64,000 nucleotides of DNA from an uncultured Draconibacterium sp. (GTDB lineage: Bacteria > Bacteroidota > Bacteroidia > Bacteroidales > Prolixibacteraceae): contig NZ_OY781365.1 of NCBI RefSeq assembly GCF_963676815.1, forward strand, positions 1,522,501 to 1,586,500, in the 5' to 3' direction. The translations under genes and the position numbers were made by a program. Positions 27,831-36,400 of the stretch are shown here, piece after piece. The first letter of the stretch is position 1; each line of letters begins with the position of its first letter. Under the pieces are notes generated by a model, which searched no databases, was not told where the DNA came from, and was given only the letters and a program-made list of their open reading frames with translations.

Positions 27831-28304
27831 TTACATTGAAATTTCTACAATCTCAAAAGGTATAACTCCTGACGGAACTTTAATTTCAACTACATCACCA
27901 ACTTTTTTGCCCATCAAACCTTTGGCAATCGGCGTTTCTACCGACAATTTACTTTCTTTCAGGTTCGCTTCACTTTCAGGAACCAAAGTATATTGCATAG
28001 TTGCATTATTCTTTTTGTTCTTGATTGTTACCTTGTTCAGAATCTGAACTTGTGATGTATCAATTTTCGACTCATCAAGAATTCGGGCGTTGGCCACTTT
28101 TGATTTTAACTGGGCTATTTTAGCTTCAAGCATGCCCTGTGCATCTTTTGCTGCATCGTACTCGGCATTTTCCGATATATCTCCCTTTTCAATGGCCTCG
28201 CCAATCTGCTTCGAAATCTTCGGGCGCTCAACATTCATCAAGTGCTCCAGTTCTTTCTTTAGCTTTTCTAGTCCGTCTTTCGTTAAATATGTTACTTGGG
28301 ACAT
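27831..28304 (-). CDS. greA: Transcript cleavage/elongation factor GreA
   Basis: A 157-residue Gre factor that rescues backtracked RNA polymerase by stimulating cleavage of the nascent RNA. The N-terminal coiled coil is SQVTYLTKDGLEKLKKELEH to about residue 75, with the acidic tip ISENAEYDAAKDAQG that reaches the polymerase active site. The C-terminal FKBP-like domain ends VGDVVEIKVPSGVIPFEIVEI. The start is fixed by an unusually strong Shine-Dalgarno sequence. It heads the greA-HIT pair. Confidence 0.96.
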   Translation of the reverse strand: MSQVTYLTKDGLEKLKKELEHLMNVERPKISKQIGEAIEKGDISENAEYDAAKDAQGMLEAKIAQLKSKVANARILDESKIDTSQVQILNKVTIKNKKNNATMQYTLVPESEANLKESKLSVETPIAKGLMGKKVGDVVEIKVPSGVIPFEIVEISM

Positions 28305-28311
28305 TTTGTAT

Positions 28312-28318
28312 CCTCCTT
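28312..28318 (-). promoter_or_regulatory. Strong Shine-Dalgarno sequence of greA
   Basis: AAGGAGG on the minus strand, 7 bases before the greA ATG, is a full anti-Shine-Dalgarno match. Such sites are uncommon in Bacteroidota. Confidence 0.8.
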
Positions 28319-28466
28319 AATTTAATTGTTTCGCCTCACTTAGGCATAAAAAAATAGAAAGAATCCCGATTTGCCCGGAACTCTTCCTAATGCAAAATTA
28401 TATAATTTCTTGAATATTAAAATATTCTAAGCAAAAAAATATCGAAAACGGGTGATTTTTACACAG

Positions 28467-28856
28467 TTAGACATATTTTCGATTGATAATCTCACTATAT
28501 ATCACCGCTTTCTTTAATGAAAACTTCTCGCCCATTACCATTGCCCTGGCTTTTGATTTCTTAACCGGTTTCTTTCTCCGTTGTAAAGGCTCTGATTTTT
28601 TCTTTTCAGTGCTAAATTCATACTTCGGACGTGCCTCCTGAACCGGCTCTTTCTCCTCTATCTCATCGAATACAACTTGTGTTTGCTGCTCGTATGGCGA
28701 TTCTTCATTGTTATCCATCAGCATATCCCAAAAATCCTGCGCTTTACCTGCTGACGAAGAAGAACCTTCAGGCGCTGAGTTCTTCTTACGCGATTTATTG
28801 AGGAAGCCAAACACGGCAACAATAAGGGTCAATATTATAACTACTATATCATCCAT
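28467..28856 (-). CDS. Hypothetical small membrane-anchored protein
   Basis: A 129-residue protein of unknown function. One membrane segment lies at 4-19 (IVVIILTLIVAVFGFL), followed by basic residues (NKSRKKN), so the rest is probably cytoplasmic. The middle is polar and low complexity, with SSSSAG and an acidic stretch EEKEPVQEA. The tail is lysine/arginine rich (KKPVKKSKARAMVMG) and ends KKAVIYSEIINRKYV, a segment that looks conserved. The layout resembles small Bacteroidota membrane proteins with no assigned role. It diverges from the Rieske-like lipoprotein gene. Confidence 0.65.
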   Translation of the reverse strand: MDDIVVIILTLIVAVFGFLNKSRKKNSAPEGSSSSAGKAQDFWDMLMDNNEESPYEQQTQVVFDEIEEKEPVQEARPKYEFSTEKKKSEPLQRRKKPVKKSKARAMVMGEKFSLKKAVIYSEIINRKYV

Positions 28857-28970
28857 AATTTTCTATCAGCAATAAATTGTATTTTTGGCTGTTCAGTTTA
28901 TAAAAGTACGAAACGCGCACGTAAATAAAAATTTTCGCGTTAAAAAGAACCACAAAGAAAAGTTAGCATC

Positions 28971-29414
28971 ATGCAAAATAGGAACAAGAATAAGAAGTCG
29001 GTTTTTTCAGGGATGAAGTATTTGTTTTTTATCGCCTTTTCTTTTTTTATGTATTCATCGTGCAACGAGATCGACTCAGAAATTCCGGACGTTTGGGTTG
29101 GGTTAAATATTGATCTTGGAATTTGGAATGACCTGACCGTTCCGGGAAACTCGGTGTATTTTCCGAATGCCGGTTTTGGAGGAGTTATCGTTTATTGCGA
29201 AATACAAGGTTCTTATTATGCCTTTGATGCTGCGTGCACCAACGAAATAAGTACTTCGTGCAGGGTAGCCAACGAAGGAGCGATTGGCAAATGCTCTTGT
29301 TGCGAATCGGAATTTATTTTTATTGGCGGAACTCCCACAAAAGGTCCGGCGGCAGCCCCTTTAAAACAATATAACACTTCTCTCAATGGAAACATTCTGA
29401 GAATATACAATTAA
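28971..29414 (+). CDS. Rieske-like lipoprotein without the usual iron-sulfur ligands
   Basis: A 147-residue lipoprotein: hydrophobic leader KYLFFIAFSFFMYSSC with cysteine 31 as lipid site. The mature part follows the Rieske pattern (GVIVYCEIQGSYYAFDAAC, then GKCSCCESEF and GPAAAPLKQY). A true Rieske cluster needs CxH and CxxH; here the sites read CTN and CES, with no histidine at either position, while several cysteines remain. The fold is probably kept but a 2Fe-2S centre of the Rieske type seems unlikely. An internal ATG at 29013 is an alternative start closer to the leader. Function unknown. Confidence 0.7.
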   Translation: MQNRNKNKKSVFSGMKYLFFIAFSFFMYSSCNEIDSEIPDVWVGLNIDLGIWNDLTVPGNSVYFPNAGFGGVIVYCEIQGSYYAFDAACTNEISTSCRVANEGAIGKCSCCESEFIFIGGTPTKGPAAAPLKQYNTSLNGNILRIYN

Positions 29415-29444
29415 AAATGGGCTCCACTCAGTGAAACCCATTTT
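29415..29444. terminator. Bidirectional terminator
   Basis: Outer stem AAATGGG/CCCATTT encloses an inner CACT-C-AGTG hairpin, between the stops of the Rieske-like gene and convergent ahcY. Confidence 0.75.
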
Positions 29445-29465
29445 CTATCGTATTAAAATATCTTT

Positions 29466-30884
29466 TTAATATCTGTAGTGCTCCGGCTTAAACGGACCTT
29501 CTTTCGAAACGCCCAGATAAGAGGCTTGTTTTTCGGTAAGCTCAGTCAATTTTACGCCAATTTGCGCCAGGTGCAAACGGGCAACTTCCTCATCTAATTT
29601 CTTCGATAAGGTGTAAACGCCAACTTCGTAGTTGTTCTCCCACAAATCAATTTGTGCCAAACTCTGGTTGGTAAACGAGTTACTCATCACGAATGACGGG
29701 TGTCCGGTTGCACATCCAAGGTTCACTAAACGACCTTCGGCCAACAAGTAGATGCTATGACCATCTTCGTATGTATATTTATCAACTTGTGGTTTGATGT
29801 TTACTTTTTCGATGCCAGGCCATTTTTCCATTTTGGCAACCTGAATTTCATTATCGAAGTGCCCAATATTACAAACAATCGACTGGTCTTTCATCGCAGC
29901 CATGTGTTCGGCTGTAATTACATCGCAGTTTCCGGTAGTGGTTACATAAATGTTTCCTTCGGCTAGTGCATCTTCCATTGTTTTTACCTCAAATCCTTCC
30001 ATAGCCGCCTGCAGCGCACAAATCGGATCTATTTCAGTAACAATTACACGAGCGCCGTAACTACGCATTGAGTGGGCACAACCTTTACCAACATCACCAT
30101 AACCGGCAACAACCACAACTTTTCCTGCAATCATTACATCGGTAGCACGTTTAATACCGTCGGCAAGCGATTCGCGACAACCATACAGATTATCAAATTT
30201 CGATTTGGTTACCGAATCGTTAACATTAATAGCCGGAACCAGCAACTCGCCTTTTTCGGCCATGTGGTACAAACGATGCACTCCGGTAGTTGTTTCTTCC
30301 GAAACGCCTTTCCACTCGGCCACTGTGCGGTGCCATTTCTGATTATCTTCTTTTAATGTCGTTTTCAGCAACTCAAGAATTACTGCTTCCTCTTCGCTTG
30401 AAGCTTCAACATCCAAAACACTGGCATCTTTCTCGGCAGCATAACCTTTGTGAATTAATAGGGTAGCATCGCCACCATCGTCAACAATGAGTTGCGGACC
30501 TTTTCCATCCGGGAAACTCATTGCTTCGCGGGTACACCACCAGTACTCCTCCAGTGTCTCTCCTTTCCATGCAAAAACAGGAACACCGGCCGCGGCAATT
30601 GCTGCTGCAGCATGATCCTGTGTTGAAAATATATTGCAACTTGCCCAACGAACGTCGGCTCCAAGGGCAACAAGTGTTTCAATTAAAACGGCAGTTTGTA
30701 CGGTCATATGCAAACTACCCATCACTCGAACTCCATTTAAAGGTTTGCCCGGACCAAATTTTTCTCTAATAGCCATCAATCCCGGCATTTCTTTCTCGGC
30801 AATTTCAATTTCTTTTCTTCCGAAATCTGCCAATGATATATCGGCAACTTTGTAATCTAGTGTTTTCTGAACTGACACAGTCAT
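29466..30884 (-). CDS. ahcY: Adenosylhomocysteinase
   Basis: A 472-residue NAD-bound enzyme that splits S-adenosylhomocysteine into adenosine and homocysteine, removing the inhibitor left by methylations. Motifs include GSLHMTVQTAVLIETL, NVNDSVTKSKFDN, the NAD fold VVVAGYGDVGKGCAHSMR, and the C-terminal GPFKPEHYRY. Length matches the long bacterial form. The ATG at 30884 is chosen: the frame extends to a TTG at 30911, but a -7 box at 30920-30927 would place the transcript start near 30913. Confidence 0.97.
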   Translation of the reverse strand: MTVSVQKTLDYKVADISLADFGRKEIEIAEKEMPGLMAIREKFGPGKPLNGVRVMGSLHMTVQTAVLIETLVALGADVRWASCNIFSTQDHAAAAIAAAGVPVFAWKGETLEEYWWCTREAMSFPDGKGPQLIVDDGGDATLLIHKGYAAEKDASVLDVEASSEEEAVILELLKTTLKEDNQKWHRTVAEWKGVSEETTTGVHRLYHMAEKGELLVPAINVNDSVTKSKFDNLYGCRESLADGIKRATDVMIAGKVVVVAGYGDVGKGCAHSMRSYGARVIVTEIDPICALQAAMEGFEVKTMEDALAEGNIYVTTTGNCDVITAEHMAAMKDQSIVCNIGHFDNEIQVAKMEKWPGIEKVNIKPQVDKYTYEDGHSIYLLAEGRLVNLGCATGHPSFVMSNSFTNQSLAQIDLWENNYEVGVYTLSKKLDEEVARLHLAQIGVKLTELTEKQASYLGVSKEGPFKPEHYRY

Positions 30885-30919
30885 ATTTATCGTTTTTATG
30901 TATTTAAACAAAAGGGTTG

Positions 30920-30927
30920 CAAAAGTA
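30920..30927 (-). promoter_or_regulatory. Probable -7 box of ahcY
   Basis: TACTTTTG on the minus strand fits TAnnTTTG exactly; the -33 box is unclear. It supports the ahcY ATG at 30884. Confidence 0.55.
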
Positions 30928-30967
30928 ACAATTTCAATAACAAAAAGTTGAATTGGATTGACAAGCT

Positions 30968-33154
30968 TTAGTTACCCAGGTCGGAGAAGAATTTTACGCG
31001 CATTAAACGAATGTCATCTTCCGAGTATTCTTCTTCGCCCAATTCCTCAAGCGCATCCTGTATAGAGTCGGTTTCAGCCTCGCGGAAATAATCAAAAATA
31101 TCGTCTTGATGATCTTCATCAATTACATCGTCGATATAATAGTCGATATTTAATTTTGTCCCCGAATTAACAATGGCTTCCACTTCTCCAATCACGTCGC
31201 TCACTTCAATACCTTTCGAATCGGCAATGTCTTCAAACGACAATTTGCGGTCGATACTCTGAATGATAAACACCTTCATTTTCGACTTGTTGGCAACAGT
31301 ACGCACCACCAAATCTTCCGGGCGTTCAATCTCGTTTTCTTCCACATACGATTTTATCAGGGCAACAAATTCTTTTCCATAACGGCGTGCTTTTCCTTGT
31401 CCAACACCCTGAATATTCTGAAGTTCCTGGGTAGTTACCGGATATTGAATAGACATGTCGGCCAACGATGGATCCTGGAAAATTACAAAAGGTGGCAAAT
31501 TGAGTTTTTTTGCCATTTTTTTCCGCAGGTCTTTCAACATGGCAAACAATTGCGGATCGCCACTTGCTCCGCCCGACGGTGCTCCGCCTGCTGTCCCCGA
31601 ATCATCCTCCTCTTCATATTCGTGGTTTTTCACCAACATAAAGCTGTGAGGTTTTTCGAGAAACTCGTGCCCTTTCGGAGTGACTTTCAGCAAACCATAG
31701 TTCTCAATATCTTTATTGATAATTCCGGCTACCATAGATTGACGAAACACGGCATTCCAAAAACGCTCGTCGTGTTCGCTTCCTGTACCAAACGATTTTA
31801 AATTGTAATGTTTGAATGATTTTATTGCAGCAGTACTATTGCCAATAAGAATATTGGCAATGTGGTCGCCTTTATACTTTTCATTTACTTCCAAAATGGC
31901 CTTTAACGCAATAACAATATCATCTTTAGCTTCAATCTGTTCTTTAGGATTCAAACAATTATCGCAATTTCCACAATTCTCGGGCTGATAATGTTCGCCA
32001 AAATAGTGCAACAAAATTATCCGGCGGCAAATGGCCGACTCGGCATACGAAACGGTATCGAGCAAAAGTTGCTTGCCAATTTCCTGCTCGGCAACCGGTT
32101 TCCCGTGCATAAATTTTTCAAGCTTCTGAATATCTTTATAACTGTAAAAAGTAATACACTGTCCTTCGCCACCGTCACGGCCGGCACGACCGGTTTCCTG
32201 GTAGTAACCTTCCAAACTTTTCGGAATATCATAGTGAATTACAAAACGAACATCAGGTTTATCGATTCCCATACCAAAAGCAATGGTGGCCACAATTACG
32301 TCCACTTCTTCCATCAGAAATTTGTCCTGATTGCCTGAGCGGGTGGCAGCATCCATTCCGGCATGATAAGCAAGTGCTTTAACTCCGTTTACCTGTAAAG
32401 TTTCAGCAAGTTCCTCAACTTTTTTCCGGCTCAAACAATAAATAATGCCCGATTTGCCTTCGTTTTGTTTTATGAATTTTATGATCTGCGTTTCTGTTTT
32501 CACCTTCGGACGCACTTCGTAGTATAGGTTCTCGCGGTTAAACGACGCCTTGAAAACCTTTGCATCCAAAATACCCAGGTTCTTTTGTATATCGTGCTGA
32601 ACCTTTGCCGTTGCCGTTGCTGTTAGTGCCACAATAGGCGATTTCCCTATTTCTTCTACAATCGGTTTTATCCGCCGGTACTCGGGTCTGAAATCGTGTC
32701 CCCACTCCGAAATACAGTGTGCCTCATCAATGGCGTAAAACGAAATCTTTATCTGTTTAAGGAATTCGATGTTTTCTTCTTTTGTCAACGACTCGGGAGC
32801 TACATAAAGCAGTTTTGTTTTTCCGGCCAACACATCTTCTTTAACCTGAGTAATGGCGGCTTTTGATAGCGATGAATTCAGGAAGTGTGCAACACTGTCT
32901 TCGGCATGTGTTCCTCGTATTGCATCCACCTGGTTTTTCATCAATGCAATTAAGGGAGAAATTACAATTGCAGTTCCTTCCAAAATTAAAGCCGGCAACT
33001 GATAAATTAACGATTTTCCTCCACCTGTTGGCATTAATACAAAGGTGTCGGTCCCTTCCATCACACTCTTAATTGCCTCTTCCTGTTGCCCTTTAAAACG
33101 GTCGAAACCAAAAAAACGCTGCAACTCTTCTGCTAATACAACTTTTTTACTCAT
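30968..33154 (-). CDS. recQ: ATP-dependent DNA helicase RecQ
   Basis: A 728-residue 3'-5' DNA helicase. Motif I is MPTGGGKSLIYQLPAL, motif II DEAHCISEWGHDFRPEYRR, and motif VI QETGRAGRDG. The RecQ zinc site is CRRIILLHYFG with CGNCDNC. The RQC winged helix follows, then a glycine/serine linker (TAGGAPSGGASG, about residues 515-530), an HRDC domain (PVTTQELQNIQGVGQGKARRYG), and an acidic C-terminal tail of about 100 residues with a helix-turn-helix-like segment (LSFEDIADSKGIEVSDVIGE). It is longer than the E. coli form (about 610). ahcY lies 83 bases downstream, with its own promoter. Confidence 0.96.
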   Translation of the reverse strand: MSKKVVLAEELQRFFGFDRFKGQQEEAIKSVMEGTDTFVLMPTGGGKSLIYQLPALILEGTAIVISPLIALMKNQVDAIRGTHAEDSVAHFLNSSLSKAAITQVKEDVLAGKTKLLYVAPESLTKEENIEFLKQIKISFYAIDEAHCISEWGHDFRPEYRRIKPIVEEIGKSPIVALTATATAKVQHDIQKNLGILDAKVFKASFNRENLYYEVRPKVKTETQIIKFIKQNEGKSGIIYCLSRKKVEELAETLQVNGVKALAYHAGMDAATRSGNQDKFLMEEVDVIVATIAFGMGIDKPDVRFVIHYDIPKSLEGYYQETGRAGRDGGEGQCITFYSYKDIQKLEKFMHGKPVAEQEIGKQLLLDTVSYAESAICRRIILLHYFGEHYQPENCGNCDNCLNPKEQIEAKDDIVIALKAILEVNEKYKGDHIANILIGNSTAAIKSFKHYNLKSFGTGSEHDERFWNAVFRQSMVAGIINKDIENYGLLKVTPKGHEFLEKPHSFMLVKNHEYEEEDDSGTAGGAPSGGASGDPQLFAMLKDLRKKMAKKLNLPPFVIFQDPSLADMSIQYPVTTQELQNIQGVGQGKARRYGKEFVALIKSYVEENEIERPEDLVVRTVANKSKMKVFIIQSIDRKLSFEDIADSKGIEVSDVIGEVEAIVNSGTKLNIDYYIDDVIDEDHQDDIFDYFREAETDSIQDALEELGEEEYSEDDIRLMRVKFFSDLGN

Positions 33155-33345
33155 ATATTCAATCTCCCAATATCTGTAGCATAAGCAATTTCTAAATTAT
33201 TAAAAGTAAGCAAAATGGCAATACAATTTAATAAATTTTATATTTTAAAATTCGGAGTATTTAATTGAGATTAACATTAGCGCGAAAAGTTTAAGCCGTG
33301 CAATATATAAGTAATAATTGAGATTTTAAATGCGAAAAATTCGTG

Positions 33346-33353
33346 TACATTTG
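33346..33353 (+). promoter_or_regulatory. Probable -7 box of tatC-lptB
   Basis: TACATTTG fits TAnnTTTG; an attttaaa stretch about 18 bases upstream may be a weak -33. It ends 26 bases before the tatC ATG. Confidence 0.55.
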
Positions 33354-33379
33354 TGAAGTTTTTTTGAAAACCAGAATTC

Positions 33380-34228
33380 ATGAGCGAAGAACATACTACC
33401 AAAAAGCAGGGGAAAGAAGAATCGAAAGGAGAAATGTCCTTTCTGGAACACCTGGAAATACTTCGTTGGCACATTATCCGGTCGTCGGCGGCCATCGTTG
33501 TTTTTGCCATCGTTGCATTTGTTTTAAAATCGTTTATTTTCGATGTGGTCATTCTTAGTCCGCGGATGCCCGACTTTTGGACCAACCGTATGTTTGCCAA
33601 GCTGGGCGACCTTGTGGGATCGGAAGCCGTAAAAATTAACCAGGTACCATTAAAAATGCAAAGTATAAAAATTGCCGGGCAGTTTTCTACTCATATTATG
33701 GTATCGATAATTGCCGGATTTATTATGGCCTCGCCGGTTGTTTTTTATGAATTCTGGCGTTTTATAAAACCTGCTTTATACGAAAACGAACGCAAACATG
33801 CTGGCGGTGCAGTATTCTTTACATCAATACTATTTTTAATGGGTATATTGTTTGGTTACTATTTAATTGTACCGTTATCCATTCACTTTTTAGGAACCTA
33901 CCAGGTAAGCAGCGAAGTGGAAAATACCATTAACCTCCGATCATATATCGGGTCGGTTACATCGATTTCGCTTGCAGCCGGAGTGGTTTTCCTTATTCCA
34001 ATTTTCTCTTACTTTTTAAGTAAAGTTGGAATACTTACGCCACAATTCATGAAAACTTACCGTCGGCATGCATATGTAGTAATGTTACTGTTGTCAGCAA
34101 TTATTACTCCACCCGATATATTTAGCCAGGTAATGGTTTGTTTCCCGCTGGTTTTCCTTTACGAAATTGGGATTGTAATCTCGCGTCGTGTAGTTAAAAA
34201 TCGTGAAAAAGCGATGGAAGCCATGTAA
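33380..34228 (+). CDS. tatC: Sec-independent protein translocase TatC
   Basis: A 282-residue six-helix membrane protein that recognises twin-arginine signal peptides and recruits TatA. The conserved start is MSFLEHLEILRWHIIRS, followed by a loop-rich insertion at about 50-95 (SPRMPDFWTNRMFAKLGD), and FYEFWRFIKPALYENERK. The C-terminal helices include TPPDIFSQVMVCFPLVFLYE. The window also encodes a TatA-like protein (46092) and at least two Tat-type substrates (the aldo/keto reductase and the NIPSNAP protein). lptB follows 32 bases downstream. Confidence 0.96.
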   Translation: MSEEHTTKKQGKEESKGEMSFLEHLEILRWHIIRSSAAIVVFAIVAFVLKSFIFDVVILSPRMPDFWTNRMFAKLGDLVGSEAVKINQVPLKMQSIKIAGQFSTHIMVSIIAGFIMASPVVFYEFWRFIKPALYENERKHAGGAVFFTSILFLMGILFGYYLIVPLSIHFLGTYQVSSEVENTINLRSYIGSVTSISLAAGVVFLIPIFSYFLSKVGILTPQFMKTYRRHAYVVMLLLSAIITPPDIFSQVMVCFPLVFLYEIGIVISRRVVKNREKAMEAM

Positions 34229-34260
34229 TTGAGTCAAAAATTGACGTTATTTGAACCATT

Positions 34261-34983
34261 ATGATTCTTCGAGCAGAAAATATCGTTAAAAAATACCGTA
34301 AGAGAACCGTAGTAAAAGGAGTTAGTTTTCAGGTTGAACAAGGCGAAATAGTGGGTTTGTTAGGCCCCAACGGAGCCGGTAAAACAACATCGTTTTATAT
34401 GATTGTTGGTTTGATTCAACCGTTTTCAGGAAAGATATTTCTGGATGATAAAGACATTACAAAACTGCCTGTTTACAAACGTGCTCAGCGTGGCATTGGA
34501 TACCTGGCGCAGGAAGCGTCGGTTTTCCGCAAACTGAGTATTGAGGATAATCTACGTGCGGTTTTGGAAATGACCGACTACTCGAAAGAATACCAAAAAG
34601 AGAAACTGGAAACATTGCTTGATGAATTCAGTTTGCAGCATATTCGTAAAAGTAAAGGTATTCAACTATCGGGTGGTGAGCGACGCCGTACAGAAATTGC
34701 ACGAGCACTGGCCATCGATCCGAAATTTATTTTGCTTGATGAACCATTTGCCGGAGTTGACCCAATTGCAGTGGAAGACATCCAGCAAATTGTAATGAAA
34801 TTGAAGGAGAAAAATATCGGGGTGCTGATAACCGACCACAACGTGCACGAAACGCTGCGAATTACCGACCGCTCCTATCTCCTTTTCGAAGGAAATATTT
34901 TAAAGGCAGGTAGTGCTGATGAGCTGGCAGCCGATGAAGATGTACGCCGTGTATACCTTGGGCAGAACTTCGAATTACGCTAA
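34261..34983 (+). CDS. lptB: LPS export ABC transporter ATP-binding protein
   Basis: A 240-residue ABC ATPase of the LptB type. Walker A is GPNGAGKTTSFYMIVG, the Q-loop YLAQEASVF, the signature LSGGERRRTEIARAL, Walker B FILLDEPFAGVDP, and the H-loop ITDHNVHET. The sequence order and the RTVVKGVSF N-terminus match LptB, which powers lipopolysaccharide transport from inner to outer membrane with LptFG and LptC. Pairing with tatC here suggests an envelope-biogenesis operon. Confidence 0.92.
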   Translation: MILRAENIVKKYRKRTVVKGVSFQVEQGEIVGLLGPNGAGKTTSFYMIVGLIQPFSGKIFLDDKDITKLPVYKRAQRGIGYLAQEASVFRKLSIEDNLRAVLEMTDYSKEYQKEKLETLLDEFSLQHIRKSKGIQLSGGERRRTEIARALAIDPKFILLDEPFAGVDPIAVEDIQQIVMKLKEKNIGVLITDHNVHETLRITDRSYLLFEGNILKAGSADELAADEDVRRVYLGQNFELR

Positions 34984-35120
34984 CAAATAATTTCTCTCAT
35001 TTTTTTTCATTTTTTGTTTGCAGATTAAAAAATGTTTCTTTCCTTTGCAGCGCTAAAATAAAAACGGGGCTTTAAACGAAAAGCAAACCGATTTTAGCTG
35101 AGAAAAAAATCCTGAAAAAA

Positions 35121-35151
35121 TTTGGTCGATTACAAAAATGCAGTATTTTTG
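35121..35151 (+). promoter_or_regulatory. Consensus promoter of tRNA-Glu and rpsT
   Basis: TTTG, 19 bases, then TATTTTTG: an exact match to the Bacteroidota sigma-A consensus, 32 bases upstream of the tRNA. Confidence 0.85.
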
Positions 35152-35182
35152 CAGTCCCAAAATTAAGGGAGTTAAATAGGAA

Positions 35183-35254
35183 GGCCCGTTCGTCTAGGGG
35201 TTAGGACGCCAGGTTTTCATCCTGGTAGCAGGGGTTCGAATCCCCTACGGGCTA
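35183..35254 (+). tRNA. tRNA-Glu (anticodon TTC)
   Basis: A 72-base cloverleaf. The acceptor stem GGCCCGT pairs with ACGGGCT (first pair G-U), with discriminator A at 35254. The anticodon stem CCAGG/CCTGG holds a seven-base loop with TTC at 35216-35218. The T arm has GGTTCGAATCC. CCA is not encoded. It lies 32 bases upstream of rpsT and shares its promoter. Confidence 0.97.
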
Positions 35255-35286
35255 CTAATTTTTTAAAAAGAGAAGAAAGAAAGAAA

Positions 35287-35538
35287 ATGGCACATCATAA
35301 GTCAGCATTAAAAAGAATTCGTCAAGACGAAAAAAAGAGAGTACACAATAAGTACTACGCGAAAACTACTCGTAATGCGATTAGAGATTTGCGCAACACT
35401 ACTGACAAAGCTGAAGCTGAGAAATTGTATCCTTCAGTTGTTGCTATGATTGATAAATTAGCAAAACGCAATATCATTCATAAAAACAAAGCAGCTAACT
35501 TAAAATCTAAGTTATCTACTCAGGTTAATTCGTTGTAA
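35287..35538 (+). CDS. rpsT: 30S ribosomal protein S20
   Basis: An 83-residue basic helical protein that binds 16S rRNA early in small-subunit assembly. It starts MAHHKSALKRIRQDEKKRVHN, then has the conserved KLAKRNIIHKNKAANLKSKL. It follows tRNA-Glu and is ended by a strong terminator, so tRNA and rpsT are probably cotranscribed. Confidence 0.97.
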   Translation: MAHHKSALKRIRQDEKKRVHNKYYAKTTRNAIRDLRNTTDKAEAEKLYPSVVAMIDKLAKRNIIHKNKAANLKSKLSTQVNSL

Positions 35539-35560
35539 GAATAGAAAAACCACATTATAT

Positions 35561-35598
35561 AAAAAAACCTCTCCGAGTTTCGGAGAGGTTTTTTTTGT
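35561..35598 (+). terminator. Intrinsic terminator after rpsT
   Basis: Stem AACCTCTCCGA/TCGGAGAGGTT with loop GTT, flanked by A's and eight T's. Confidence 0.93.
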
Positions 35599-35687
35599 GT
35601 TTCAAATTCCCGTATGTTCTGTAACTATAATTTAGTATTTCGGAAATAACTAATTATAATTAATTTTAGGATAGAACTCCGGGACAA

Positions 35688-36386
35688 ATGGGAGAATACA
35701 AAAAACTAAATATAAAAGACTGGGCTGTAGAAGATCGTCCGCGCGAAAAATTACTAAGCAAAGGACCACGGTCGCTAACCGATGCCGAACTGATTGCCAT
35801 TTTAATTGGCTCGGGCAATGTTGAAGAAACAGCCGTTGAACTTTCCAGACGAATTTTAACATCTGTTGAAAATAACCTTAACGATCTTGGCCGAAAAAGC
35901 ATCGAGTACCTAACAAAATTTCAGGGAATTGGCGAAGCAAAAGCTGTTACAATTGTTGCTGCTTTAGAATTAGGAAAACGCCGGAAAGATGCCGATGTAT
36001 TCAATAAAAAACAAATAACCGGCAGCAAAGACGCAGCTGATTATTTTATGCCTATGCTTGGCGATCTCAACCACGAAGAATTTTGGATTTTGCTGCTCAA
36101 CCGTGGCAACCGGATAATGGACTCGTTTATGGTGAGCCAGGGTGGAATTTCCGGAACCGTAATCGATGTGCGACTGATATTAAAAAATGCGCTGGATAAA
36201 ATGGCCAGTGCCATTATTCTCTGTCACAACCATCCTTCAGGAACTATGCAGGCATCAAATGCCGATCTGAATATTACCCGAAAAATTAAAAGTGCGGCTG
36301 AAATTATGGACATAACTGTGCTCGACCATATTATAATTGGGCAGAACAATTACCTTAGTATAGCCGACGAAGGAATGTTAAACTAA
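35688..36386 (+). CDS. radC: RadC family JAB-domain protein
   Basis: A 232-residue protein with an N-terminal helix-hairpin-helix region (LTKFQGIGEAKAVTIVAALEL) and a C-terminal MPN/JAB domain with the zinc motif HNHPSGTMQAS followed by D (SxxDxxxT). RadC was first linked to DNA repair, but the precise role is unsettled; the JAB fold suggests a metal-dependent hydrolase. It heads a close-packed rightward series: the next gene starts 14 bases later and the series runs to upp. Confidence 0.93.
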   Translation: MGEYKKLNIKDWAVEDRPREKLLSKGPRSLTDAELIAILIGSGNVEETAVELSRRILTSVENNLNDLGRKSIEYLTKFQGIGEAKAVTIVAALELGKRRKDADVFNKKQITGSKDAADYFMPMLGDLNHEEFWILLLNRGNRIMDSFMVSQGGISGTVIDVRLILKNALDKMASAIILCHNHPSGTMQASNADLNITRKIKSAAEIMDITVLDHIIIGQNNYLSIADEGMLN

Positions 36387-36400
36387 TAAATCGAACGAAA

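Noticed and set aside
35183..35254. tRNA pseudogene
   Set aside because: All stems pair, anticodon and discriminator are normal, and a consensus promoter precedes it.
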